From RPQJ01 sp963744735 (GTDB lineage Bacteria > Pseudomonadota > Gammaproteobacteria > Steroidobacterales > Steroidobacteraceae): DNA of 64,000 nucleotides. The DNA lies in the NCBI GenBank assembly GCA_963744735.1, contig CAVUVH010000019.1:62001-126000 (forward strand), in the 5' to 3' direction. Positions 16,743 through 24,361 of this stretch are shown in pieces. The notes under the pieces are model-generated. The model saw only the letters and a program-made list of their open reading frames with translations, was not told the DNA's origin and searched no databases. The position numbers were made by a program, and so were the translations under genes. How positions within the stretch are numbered: position 1 is the stretch's first letter; the number at the start of each line of letters is the position of its first letter.

Positions 16743-17185
16743 AGATTGGCCGAAGCTGATCAGATCGGCAGGTCGGACAGTGAGATTCCAGGTGACTTCG
16801 ACGCCGAAGGCATTCGTGCGGCCACCGGGCGCTTGCGGCAGAAGCCCGAGCCGTACGCGGCGCATTGCGTACCAGCCAACGACACGCAAGGGGTCGCGGA
16901 CGGCGCCGGAGATGGCCATCACAGATCACGGTGGCGATCCGCGCGGCACTGCTGCTGGGTCGGCTGGAATCCGTGGCCATCGGACACTGGGTGCCGGGGG
17001 ATGGAATCCACGGACGTGGCATGGGGTGAGCGGCTTCCGCCCAGTGGTAAGGTTTCCAGACGTCCGCTTGCCCTGGCTGCGGCGGACTGCGCCGGGTCGA
17101 AAGCAGCCGATCGACGATCGATTGCCAACTTCCACTTGACGTTTCAGCTGAAACGTCCCGGTGCGGCCTTCCCCCGGCGCCCTCG
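16743..17185. other. Non-coding stretch with 20-bp palindrome
   Basis: The 443 bp between otsA and the convergent DUF4386 gene hold no frame with recognisable protein character. The open frames here read as shadows rich in Arg, Ser and Pro. The only structured element is the palindrome at 17139-17158. No U-tailed terminator for the trehalose operon was found. Confidence 0.5.
17139..17158. promoter_or_regulatory. 20-bp perfect palindrome, parS-like core
   Basis: GACGTTTCAGCTGAAACGTC is a perfect inverted repeat with no spacer. Its inner 14 bp (GTTTCAGCTGAAAC) differ from the core of the ParB site parS (GTTTCACGTGAAAC) only by inversion of the central CG to GC. It sits downstream of the DUF4386 gene stop and far from any promoter start, so it is not obviously an operator. 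With no spacer it is a poor hairpin terminator. Confidence 0.5.
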
Positions 17186-17923
17186 TCAGCGGGAGAGGGC
17201 AGGGTCGACGGCGCGCTGGAACAGCCCCGCGTCGACGCCCTTGAACGTCAGCCAGAGCGCCAGCGACAGCTCACCCACGAACGCCGGCAGCAGGATCAGC
17301 GGGAACAGCGCCGACGCCAGGCCGGGCGACAGCAGCAGCGCAAAGCTGTTGACCAGGTAGCAGGCGCCGGCCGCAAGCAGCAGGTAGCCGAGCGTCCGCG
17401 GCAGGTAGTCGCAACGCGTGATCAGGTAGCCGCGCACCAGGCAGGCGAAGCCGAAGAACACCAGCCCGATGCCGAAGCCGTAGCCATGGGCCTTGATCGC
17501 GACGTAGGCCAGGCCCTGCGCGACCTCCGCCGGCAGCGCGTTCGCCGAGCCCTCCAGCAGGAAGACGGGCGCCAGCAGCGTCAGCTTGTTCGCGGCCAGC
17601 ACGGCGGTCTGTACGACGTTGAAGACCGCGGACAGCAGCGCCAGGCCCGGGCTGACCGGACGCAGCAGCAGGTACAGGATCACGATCAGCGGCACGTCGA
17701 GCACGTGCATCAGCAGGTCGCCCGCGACGCCCAGGCGCCACAGCGACGCGGCGCCCTGGATGTTGGCGGCGGTCGCGGCGGGGTCGCCGCCGACCACCAG
17801 TGAGCCGCGCACCCAGGCTTCGCCGAACAGCCCGAGCGCGATGATCGCGAGATACATCCAGCCGCCGATCCGCGCGTAGCGGACGGGCGAGCGTTCGAAC
17901 GAGTCGAGCGTCATGGTTATCAC
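17186..17923 (-). CDS. DUF4386 multipass membrane protein
   Basis: A 245-residue inner-membrane protein of the DUF4386 family, with about six transmembrane helices. Recognisable segments are RYARIGGWMYLAIIALGLFGE near the N-terminus, LLMHVLDVPLIVILYLLLRP, and GYLITRCDYLPRTLGYLLLAAGACYLVNSF. No enzymatic residues are known for this family. The GTG start at 17921-17923 overlaps the stop of yceH (GTGA); an ATG at 17912-17914 is an alternative. The overlap suggests co-translation with yceH. Confidence 0.8.
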   Translation of the reverse strand: MITMTLDSFERSPVRYARIGGWMYLAIIALGLFGEAWVRGSLVVGGDPAATAANIQGAASLWRLGVAGDLLMHVLDVPLIVILYLLLRPVSPGLALLSAVFNVVQTAVLAANKLTLLAPVFLLEGSANALPAEVAQGLAYVAIKAHGYGFGIGLVFFGFACLVRGYLITRCDYLPRTLGYLLLAAGACYLVNSFALLLSPGLASALFPLILLPAFVGELSLALWLTFKGVDAGLFQRAVDPALSR

Positions 17924-18603
17924 GTCCCCGTGCCGTCGTCGAACCGTGCCTGCAGCCGCAGCAACTGCTCGCGCAGTGCGGCCACCTCCGACTCCAGCGC
18001 GTCCACCCGCGCGGACAGCGTGGGTGCGCCGCCGGTCGCCGCCGCGGCCGGCAGCGCCGCGACCTGCGCCGCCTCGAGCGCGGCCAAGTCGATCTCCCCG
18101 GTAAACAGCTGCGCATAACGCGACTCGCGCCGGCCCGGCTCGCGCGGCAGCCGCACCACGTACGGTCCTTCCGGGCGCGTCGCCAGGTCTTCCAGCGCAG
18201 TCTCGACTTCCTCGAGGCCGTGGATCGGCGCCATCCGCGCCGCGTGCGTGCGCAGCTCACCCGGCGTCTGCGGCCCGCGCAGCAGCAGCTCGCAGACGAT
18301 TGCGGTCTGCTGCGGCGAGAACTTCAGCGACCCGAACTGCGTGTTGCAGAAGATCTGGTGGTACTTCTGCACGCGGCTGCCGAAGCCGGACTTCTCCAGT
18401 ACGACCTGCCTGCGCACCAGCCCGTCCACGGCCGCCTGGACCTCGCGCTCGTCGAGGTTCAGCACCGGGTCGCGGTTGCTCTTCTGGTTGCAGGCGTTGA
18501 CCAGGGCATTCAGCGACAGCGGATACTGGTCAGGGGTCGTAACCTGCTTTTCCATCAGGCAACCTACGATCCGTGCCTCGAGGGCGGACAACTCGAGCGC
18601 CAT
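17920..18603 (-). CDS. yceH: YceH family protein (DUF480)
   Basis: A 227-residue YceH/DUF480 protein, cytoplasmic, with two winged-helix-like repeats. Family wording is strong: LEARIVGCLMEKQVTTPDQYP, LNALVNACNQKSNRDPV and LLLRGPQTPGELRTHAARM. The C-terminus ends with a short coiled coil (ARVDALESEVAALREQLLRL). ATG at 18601-18603 is preferred since GGGGAG precedes it and since homologues begin there; a longer frame starts 30 bp upstream. The molecular role of the family is unknown. It is divergent from the acyltransferase gene across 65 bp. Confidence 0.9.
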   Translation of the reverse strand: MALELSALEARIVGCLMEKQVTTPDQYPLSLNALVNACNQKSNRDPVLNLDEREVQAAVDGLVRRQVVLEKSGFGSRVQKYHQIFCNTQFGSLKFSPQQTAIVCELLLRGPQTPGELRTHAARMAPIHGLEEVETALEDLATRPEGPYVVRLPREPGRRESRYAQLFTGEIDLAALEAAQVAALPAAAATGGAPTLSARVDALESEVAALREQLLRLQARFDDGTGT

Positions 18604-18668
18604 GGCATGCTCCCCGGGGTTTGACCGGGGCATAATCGCATACCCGGAACGACGAGGATCGGCAGGAC

Positions 18669-19597
18669 GTGCGCAGACGACGCGGTTCGACGCTGAAGGG
18701 CGTCCTCACCCTTGCACTGATGGTGCTCAACGTCATCTTCTGGGTGCCGATCCTGATGGTGGTCGCGCTGGCCAAGCTGCTCCTCCCGGTGCCGGCATGG
18801 CGCCGCTGGACCAGCCGTCTCATGATCTGGATCGCCCAGGCGTGGATCGGCTGCAACAGCGCGATCTTCAGGCTGATGCGCGTGCTGCGTCTCGAGGTCG
18901 AGGGCGTCGACGGGCTGGATCCCGACAGCTGGTACCTGGTGCTGTCCAATCACCGCTCATGGGTCGACATCCTGGTGCTGCAGCAGGCGTTCAACCGCCG
19001 CATCCCGTTCCTGAAGTTCTTCCTCAAGCAGGAACTGATCTGGGTGCCGTTCCTGGGCCTCGCCTGGTGGGCGCTCGACTTCCCGTTCATGAAGCGGCAC
19101 TCGGCGGCCTACCTGCAGAAGCACCCGGAAGCGCGCGGCGAGGACCTGGCCGCCACGCGCAAGGCCTGCGAGCGGTTTGCGCTGCTGCCGACGTCAGTGA
19201 TGAATTTCGTCGAGGGGACGCGCTACACGGCAGCCAAGCACAAGGCGTCGAAGTCGCCGTACCGCCACCTGCTGCGGCCGCGGCCCGGCGGCGTCGCCTT
19301 CGTGCTGTCGGCGATGGGCGGTTCGCTGCACTCGGTGCTCGACGTCACGATCGCCTATCGGGAAACAGCCCGACGCTCTGGGACCTGTGCTGCGGGCGGC
19401 TCGGCCCGGTGCGTATGCACGTGCTGCGCCGGCCGGTCGAACCGTGGACCACCGTCGGCGACTACGGCGAGGACGCCGCGTTCCGCGCCCGCTTCAAGAA
19501 GTGGCTCGCCGACCTGTGGGCCGAGAAGGACAAGCGGCTCGAGGCGATGCTGGACGGGGACCGTGCCGTTGCCGGCGAACGCGGAGTCGAGACATGA
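18669..19597 (+). CDS. PlsC-like acyltransferase (YihG type), frameshifted
   Basis: Membrane-bound glycerolipid acyltransferase family. One or two N-terminal membrane spans (LTLALMVLNVIFWVPILMVV) precede the catalytic HxxxxD motif (SNHRSWVDIL) and the acyl-acceptor block NFVEGTRYT. The family adds an acyl chain to lysophosphatidate-like substrates; YihG favours polyunsaturated or cis-vaccenoyl chains. The frame breaks at 19359-19363, where a G is missing from a GGGG run (CGGGAAAC). Restoring it gives NSPTLWDLCCGRLGPVRMHV and a stop at 19595-19597 that overlaps the next ATG, which confirms the repair. GTG 18669 is the start; an AGGA lies just upstream. Confidence 0.87.
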
Positions 19598-20076
19598 GCT
19601 GGGACCTGCCGCAGCCGTTCATCCACGAGCGCGTGGCCGTGCACGGCGAGATCGACGGTTACGGCCACGTCAATAACGCGGTCTACGTCGTCTGGCTCGA
19701 CGACTGCGCCTGGGCCCACTCCATCTCGCGCGACATCAGCCCCGAGCTGTGCCGGTCGCTGAACCGCGGCATGGCCGTCTGGCGCACGCAGATCCACTAC
19801 CTGCGCGCGGCGCTCGAGGGTGACCGTATCCAGGTCGCCACCTGGCCGGTCCGCAACGACGGCAAGCTGCGCATCGAGCGCCGCTTCCAGATCCGCCGCG
19901 CATCGGACGGCGAAACCCTGCTGCGTGCACTGCTGCACTACGTCTGCATCGACCTGCACAGCGGGCGCGCCAAGCGCATGCCGGAGGAGTTCACGCGCTA
20001 CAGCGTGCTGCCCGAGGTGGCGGCCGCCGTGGCCGCCGAGCCGCAGCCCTTCCAGCCCGGCGTCGAGCCGGCCTGA
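19594..20076 (+). CDS. Hotdog-fold acyl-CoA thioesterase (YbgC/FadM type)
   Basis: A 160-residue 4HBT-family thioesterase. The active-site region DGYGHVNNAVYVVWLDDC matches the family consensus D-x3-H-V-N-N-x2-Y. Cytoplasmic hydrolysis of acyl-CoA (short, medium or aromatic) is the usual reaction. ATG 19594 overlaps the stop of the acyltransferase gene by 4 bp, so the pair forms a lipid-related operon. The stop codon lies inside a GCCGGC-ctga-GCCGGC hairpin (20067-20082) that may help end transcription before the convergent TonB receptor gene. Confidence 0.85.
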   Translation: MSWDLPQPFIHERVAVHGEIDGYGHVNNAVYVVWLDDCAWAHSISRDISPELCRSLNRGMAVWRTQIHYLRAALEGDRIQVATWPVRNDGKLRIERRFQIRRASDGETLLRALLHYVCIDLHSGRAKRMPEEFTRYSVLPEVAAAVAAEPQPFQPGVEPA

Positions 20077-20098
20077 GCCGGCACGCCTGCGCGGTCGC

Positions 20099-22444
20099 TC
20101 AGAACCGCCACAGCACGCCCACCGAGGGCACCAGCGGCAGCCAGTCGCGCAGCTCGCGTTCGAGCGTGGCGCCGTCGTCGCCGGCCTGGTAGTCGAAATC
20201 CGTGCAGCAGGGATTGCGGCGGTCGAGCAGGTTGGTGACTTCGCCATGCAGCGTGAGCGTGCCGCGCGGCAGGGTCCACTCGTAGCTCAACCGGGCATCC
20301 ACGGAGCCGAAGTCCTTGTAGCGCGCGGCGTTGCGCGGGCCGAGCAGCACGTCGCCGGCGGCATCCAGCGTGACCGGAGTGACGGGCCAGCCCGTGTGGT
20401 ACTGCGTGGCGAGCGTGGCCTGCCATGGACCCGACGACCACAGCACGCCGAAATTGACCGTGTGCGTCTGGTCCCAGCTGCGGCGCACGTCCGCGCCATC
20501 GATGCGGTCATGCACGCGTGACCACGCGTAACCGAGCCAGCCGCTCCACTCGTTGACCGGCTTGCGCGTGAGCAGCAGTTCGGCGCCTTCGGCGACGGCG
20601 CCCGTCGGCGAGATCGCCACGCGGTCCCAGCGCAGCTCGGGCGCGAGCGACAGCGGATCGTACAGGTTCTCGTAGCGCGTGCGCAGGTCGGCGTAATCCT
20701 TGCGATAAACCTCGGCCCGCAGCGACCACGCGGCGGCCAGCTCGTGCTCGAGCCCGAGGATGGCGTGATCGGCGTGTTCGGCACGGGAGAACTCGCTGAC
20801 GCCGTCCTCGACCGGCAGCTCCTCGATGCCCTGGAACTGCTGGTAGCGGCCCCAGCTCGCCAGCAGCCGCGTGCGGTCGTTGAGCCGCCAGGCGAGGTTG
20901 ACTCGCGGAGCCAGCTGGTCGTCGGCATCGGCGCCATAGGTCTGCTCGTCCCAGCGCAGGCCGGCCTCGGCGGTCAGGCTTTCGGTCAGGTGGCTGCGCA
21001 CCGAGTAATACAGCGCAACGTGCTCGCCCGCGGGCTGCACCGACAGGCTGCGGGAAAAATCCTGCGCCGGCAGGTTGGGAAACGGATAGTCGTCGGCAAA
21101 ATCCACGGCTCCGACGTAATCATAGGTCGCGTCGAGCCGGCGCACGTCCACGCCGGCGCGCTGCAGCCAGCGGCCCGCCGTGTAACTGGCATCGAGCTTG
21201 ACGCCCAGCACGTCGTAGTCGCGCCGGTCATCGGCCGCGCCGATGCGGCTGCCAGGCTCGAAAACGACGGCCTCGCGCTCGGCCGAGACGTCGGTGAACG
21301 ACAGCAGCGCCGTGGTCGTCAGCTGCGGCGACCAGTCGTGCGCCAGCGTGCCCCAGACGTAGGCGTTCGAGTAGCTGATCGTGGCCCGCTCGGTCTCGGC
21401 CGAGTTGTTGATTTCCGCCTCGTCGTTCGCGAGCAGGGTGTGCAGGCTGCCGCGCGTGGCGGGCGACCACTCGTAGTCGATGCGCGCGAAGCCGTCCATG
21501 TAGGTCGGTTCGCCCAGTTTCGAGTCGAGGATGTCCGCGACCTCGTCGAGGTTGCTGCGCCGGATCGACACCAGCCACTGGCCACGGCCGTCCGCAAACC
21601 GCTGCGACGCCAGCGCGTTCGCATGCATCAGGCTGAGCCCGAGTTCGTAGTGGGCGTCGCCCTCGGGCCGCAGCGAGCGCGCGTCGATGATCGCGCTCAT
21701 GCGATCGCCGTACTCCGCGGTGAAGCCGCCCGCATACACGTCGAGCCCGTCGATCATGCGGGCGTCGAGCAGGCTGGAGGGACCCTGCAGCAGGCGCAGG
21801 TGGAACGGCTCGTACAGCGGCAGGCCGTCGAGCAGCACCTGCGTTTCGTTCGCGTCGCCACCGCGCATGTGCGCGAGTCCTGCCAGGCCGTTGCTGGCGG
21901 CGCCGGGCAGGCGGTGCACCACCTTCAGCGAGTCCTCCGCCAGTCGCGGCAGGGCCTCGACCTCGGCCTGCGAGAGAAATGTCCGGGCGCCGGGAACGTC
22001 GGCTGCAAGCGTGTAGCGGCTGGCCGTGACCACGATCGTCGCGATCGACTCCGTCGCGTTCGGGGGCGGTGCTGCCATCGAGGGTGCCGACGCGGCCGCT
22101 GCCTGGCTGCGCTCAGCGACGATCGCGTACGTCCGGCCGTCGATCCGCTGCAGCTGCAGGCCCAGCGGTGCGATCACCTGCGCAACGACCTCGATGGCGG
22201 GTCCTGCGGCGGGTTCGCTCGCCACGACGCGCCGACGCGGGCACCAGCGCCGAGGTGTAGACCAGCTGGAAATCGCTGCACTGGCCGCGAGTTCGCGCAG
22301 CACGCTGTCCACGGGCCGGCCGCGGTAGGGTGGGGCGGCCTGTGCGGGCGACGCGCACAGCCACAGCCCGGCCAGCGCACTGCACAGCAGCGTGGTGCGC
22401 GGCACGGTTGCGCAGGAGCGGGGAATGGGCTGGCGGGTGGGCAT
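20099..22444 (-). CDS. TonB-dependent receptor with N-terminal STN signalling domain
   Basis: A 781-residue outer-membrane receptor of the FecA type. After a signal peptide comes an STN domain (about 36-115), which contacts the FecR-like anti-sigma protein, then the plug (IVVTASRYTLAADVPG, LPGAASNGLAGLAHMRGG, VLLDGLPLYEPFH) and a beta barrel ending in Phe (VGVLWRF). Its closest-looking plug wording fits receptors with an elaborate Carboxypeptidase-free architecture. Inside the STN domain, between about 22228 and 22273, the frame is shifted and then shifted back. The alternative frame reads DFQLVYTSALVPAS, which is proper STN sequence, so two compensating indels are likely. It follows the fecR-like gene on the same strand (80 bp). 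The substrate cannot be read from sequence. Confidence 0.9.
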   Translation of the reverse strand: MPTRQPIPRSCATVPRTTLLCSALAGLWLCASPAQAAPPYRGRPVDSVLRELAASAAISSWSTPRRWCPRRRVVASEPAAGPAIEVVAQVIAPLGLQLQRIDGRTYAIVAERSQAAAASAPSMAAPPPNATESIATIVVTASRYTLAADVPGARTFLSQAEVEALPRLAEDSLKVVHRLPGAASNGLAGLAHMRGGDANETQVLLDGLPLYEPFHLRLLQGPSSLLDARMIDGLDVYAGGFTAEYGDRMSAIIDARSLRPEGDAHYELGLSLMHANALASQRFADGRGQWLVSIRRSNLDEVADILDSKLGEPTYMDGFARIDYEWSPATRGSLHTLLANDEAEINNSAETERATISYSNAYVWGTLAHDWSPQLTTTALLSFTDVSAEREAVVFEPGSRIGAADDRRDYDVLGVKLDASYTAGRWLQRAGVDVRRLDATYDYVGAVDFADDYPFPNLPAQDFSRSLSVQPAGEHVALYYSVRSHLTESLTAEAGLRWDEQTYGADADDQLAPRVNLAWRLNDRTRLLASWGRYQQFQGIEELPVEDGVSEFSRAEHADHAILGLEHELAAAWSLRAEVYRKDYADLRTRYENLYDPLSLAPELRWDRVAISPTGAVAEGAELLLTRKPVNEWSGWLGYAWSRVHDRIDGADVRRSWDQTHTVNFGVLWSSGPWQATLATQYHTGWPVTPVTLDAAGDVLLGPRNAARYKDFGSVDARLSYEWTLPRGTLTLHGEVTNLLDRRNPCCTDFDYQAGDDGATLERELRDWLPLVPSVGVLWRF

Positions 22445-22524
22445 ACGGCTGCCCGCACCGTCGACGGCCGGACGATCCGGATGTTAGCCGAGCGCCGCCG
22501 GGTCGCCTACCGCGACGTTGTCCG

Positions 22525-23555
22525 TCATTGGCGGGCGCGGTCGACCCGGATCTGTCCTGCCGCGATCTCGTGGCTCAGGCCTGGCTCGGCCGCAAAGACG
22601 GCTGCCACGGCGGCCTCGGGCGCAAGCCCGCTGACGGAACCCCGCAATATCGTCTGCTCGGCTTCGCGCGCCGCGTCGGCCGAGGTGTAGACGACCTGGC
22701 GCCCCGTCTCGCGCCCGACCCAGCCCAGGAACTCGTCGAGCGAACGTCCTTCGATCACGAACTCCGGCGCAACGACCGCTGCCCAGCGCCACGTGTCACC
22801 GTGGACGTCGACCCGCGTGCGCTCGACGCTGCCGTCGGCGCGCACCGACAGGGACTCGCCTGCACGCGCAACCACCGGCGCCTTGCCGCGCTCGACCGCG
22901 ACACTGCCTTCCCGCACCGCCACCTGCAGGGCGCCAGGGCCCAGTGACGCGATGTACTGCGTGCCCAGGTGGCGCACGTCACCGAAAGCAGTGGCCAGCG
23001 CAAACGAGTCGCCCTGCGCGGTGGCGCCGGCGTCGACGTAGACGCTGCCCTGCGCGAGCGTCGCGCGATCCTTGGCCACGAACGCGAGCTGCGTATCGTG
23101 GTCGAGCCGCACTTCGAGGCCATCATCGCGGCGCAGCGCAAGGCGCGAACCTGGCGTCGTACGGATCTCATCGCCCGCAACGACGGGCGCGCCGGCTGCC
23201 AGCGTGCGCCACTCACCTGCGTCGTGCCGCAGTTCGACCGCGCCATCCACGCGCGCAACGGTCGCCACCGGATCGCTGGCCGACTGCAGCCGCGGCAGCG
23301 CGATGCTCACCGCGATGGCGACGGCCGCCACCGAGGCGGCCAGTGCGAGCCACGGCCGTTGCACCCATCGTCGGGGTTGCGGCGCCGTCTGCTGCTTCTG
23401 CGCCGCAACCGCGGCACGCCATTCGGCGGCGACAGCCGCCCGCACCTCGGCGCTCACGTCCGGTGCGGCGCGACCCGCGGACCCACCGCCCGCAGCAGGG
23501 CGGCAAGATCAGCGTCGTCGTCGGTTCGATGCCCAGAGTCGTTGTGTTCGTTCAT
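22525..23555 (-). CDS. FecR-like anti-sigma regulator, frameshifted
   Basis: Inner-membrane transducer linking an STN-type receptor to an ECF sigma factor. A cytoplasmic N-terminal segment starts MNEHNDSGHRTDDDADLAAL (ATG 23553-23555), followed by one membrane helix (WLALAASVAAVAIAVSIAL). The periplasmic FecR domain comes next: DPVATVARVDGAVELRH, RLALRRDDGLEVRLDHDTQLAF, and GTQYIASLGPGALQVAVREGSV. The tail, SLDEFLGWVGRETGRQVVYT, is an STN-like module that pairs with the receptor. One base is missing near 23455-23462, inside CACCGGAC. The gene starts 10 bp after the sigma factor stop. Confidence 0.87.
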
Positions 23556-23565
23556 GGTCTTGTTC

Positions 23566-24189
23566 TCATGTACCGAGGCTCGCCAGCACGTCGTCCGCCG
23601 ACGCGCCGAACACGGCCTCCACCCCTTCCCGGAAGGCGATCCGGGCCCTGGCCAGCAGCGATTGCGCCGCCGTCTGGCCGATCCCGAGCCGCTCGCCGAT
23701 CTCCTCGACCGAGCGGCCTTCGACATATTTCCACTCGAGTGCCTCGCCGTAACGGCCAGGCAGGCGGTCGAGCACCGCGTGCACCAGCCGGCCCAGTTCG
23801 GCACGATCGGCGCCGTGCAGCGGGTTGTCCGCCGCCGGCGCCTCGATCGATTCGAGCGCGGCGCGCACTTCATCACTGTCGTCGATCAGCACGACCTTCG
23901 ACGAATGGCGGCGCTCGCTGCGCACGTGATCGACAATCTGCCGGCGGCAGATCTGGCACAGCCAGGTGAACAGGGTTGCGTCACCGCGCCAGGTGCCGAG
24001 CGCCCGCATCGCCTTGACCAGCGTGACCTGCACCACGTCCTTGGCGACGTCGGGATTGCGGTTCACGCGCGGCAGGGCGAAGCGATAGACACGCGGAAAA
24101 TACGTCTCGAAGAACGTCGTGAATGCGCGCTCGTCGCCGCCGAGCATGGCTGCGACCAGGTCGCGGTCGTCGTTCATCGGCGTGTCCAT
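23566..24189 (-). CDS. ECF sigma-70 factor (cell-surface signalling type)
   Basis: A 207-residue extracytoplasmic-function sigma factor. Region 2 is seen as AFTTFFETYFPRVYRFALPRV with DVAKDVVQVTLVKAMRAL and FTWLCQICRRQIVDHVRS. Region 4 is LDRLPGRYGEALEWKYVEG followed by SVEEIGERLGIGQTAAQSLLARAR, the helix-turn-helix that reads the -35 element. It heads the sigma-FecR-TonB receptor operon, so it should be freed when the receptor binds its ligand. ATG 24187-24189 is used; a second ATG 12 bp inside is equally possible, as neither has a clear ribosome site. Confidence 0.92.
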   Translation of the reverse strand: MDTPMNDDRDLVAAMLGGDERAFTTFFETYFPRVYRFALPRVNRNPDVAKDVVQVTLVKAMRALGTWRGDATLFTWLCQICRRQIVDHVRSERRHSSKVVLIDDSDEVRAALESIEAPAADNPLHGADRAELGRLVHAVLDRLPGRYGEALEWKYVEGRSVEEIGERLGIGQTAAQSLLARARIAFREGVEAVFGASADDVLASLGT

Positions 24190-24279
24190 CGTTGCATGCG
24201 AGTAAGACGCGGCCCGTCCGGTAAATCAATCGCGGCCGCGGCGCGGCGCCCAATGGTCAACGTAACGCATTGAATTATT

Positions 24280-24300
24280 ATGGATTATTCGTCAATCCAT
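24280..24300. promoter_or_regulatory. 21-bp dyad in the divergent ECF/biosynthesis promoter region
   Basis: ATGGATT-ATTCGTC-AATCCAT, two 7-bp arms around 7 bp. It lies 91 bp upstream of the sigma gene and 62 bp upstream of the ligase-fusion gene, in an A+T-rich patch (TGAATTATTATGG) of an otherwise G+C-rich region. Placement between divergent operons suggests an operator serving one or both. Confidence 0.5.
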
Positions 24301-24361
24301 GAGGCGCGGCGATTGATTTCCGCGAGTTCCGGCGTCTTACCGCTGAGCACACGACAGATGC

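Noticed and set aside
11847..16922. A 1691-codon open frame antisense to the whole trehalose operon
   Set aside because: It is rich in His, Arg and Gln, has no domain-like segments and mirrors the third-codon G+C bias of otsB, GH15 and otsA on the other strand. Long antisense frames are expected in DNA this G+C-rich.
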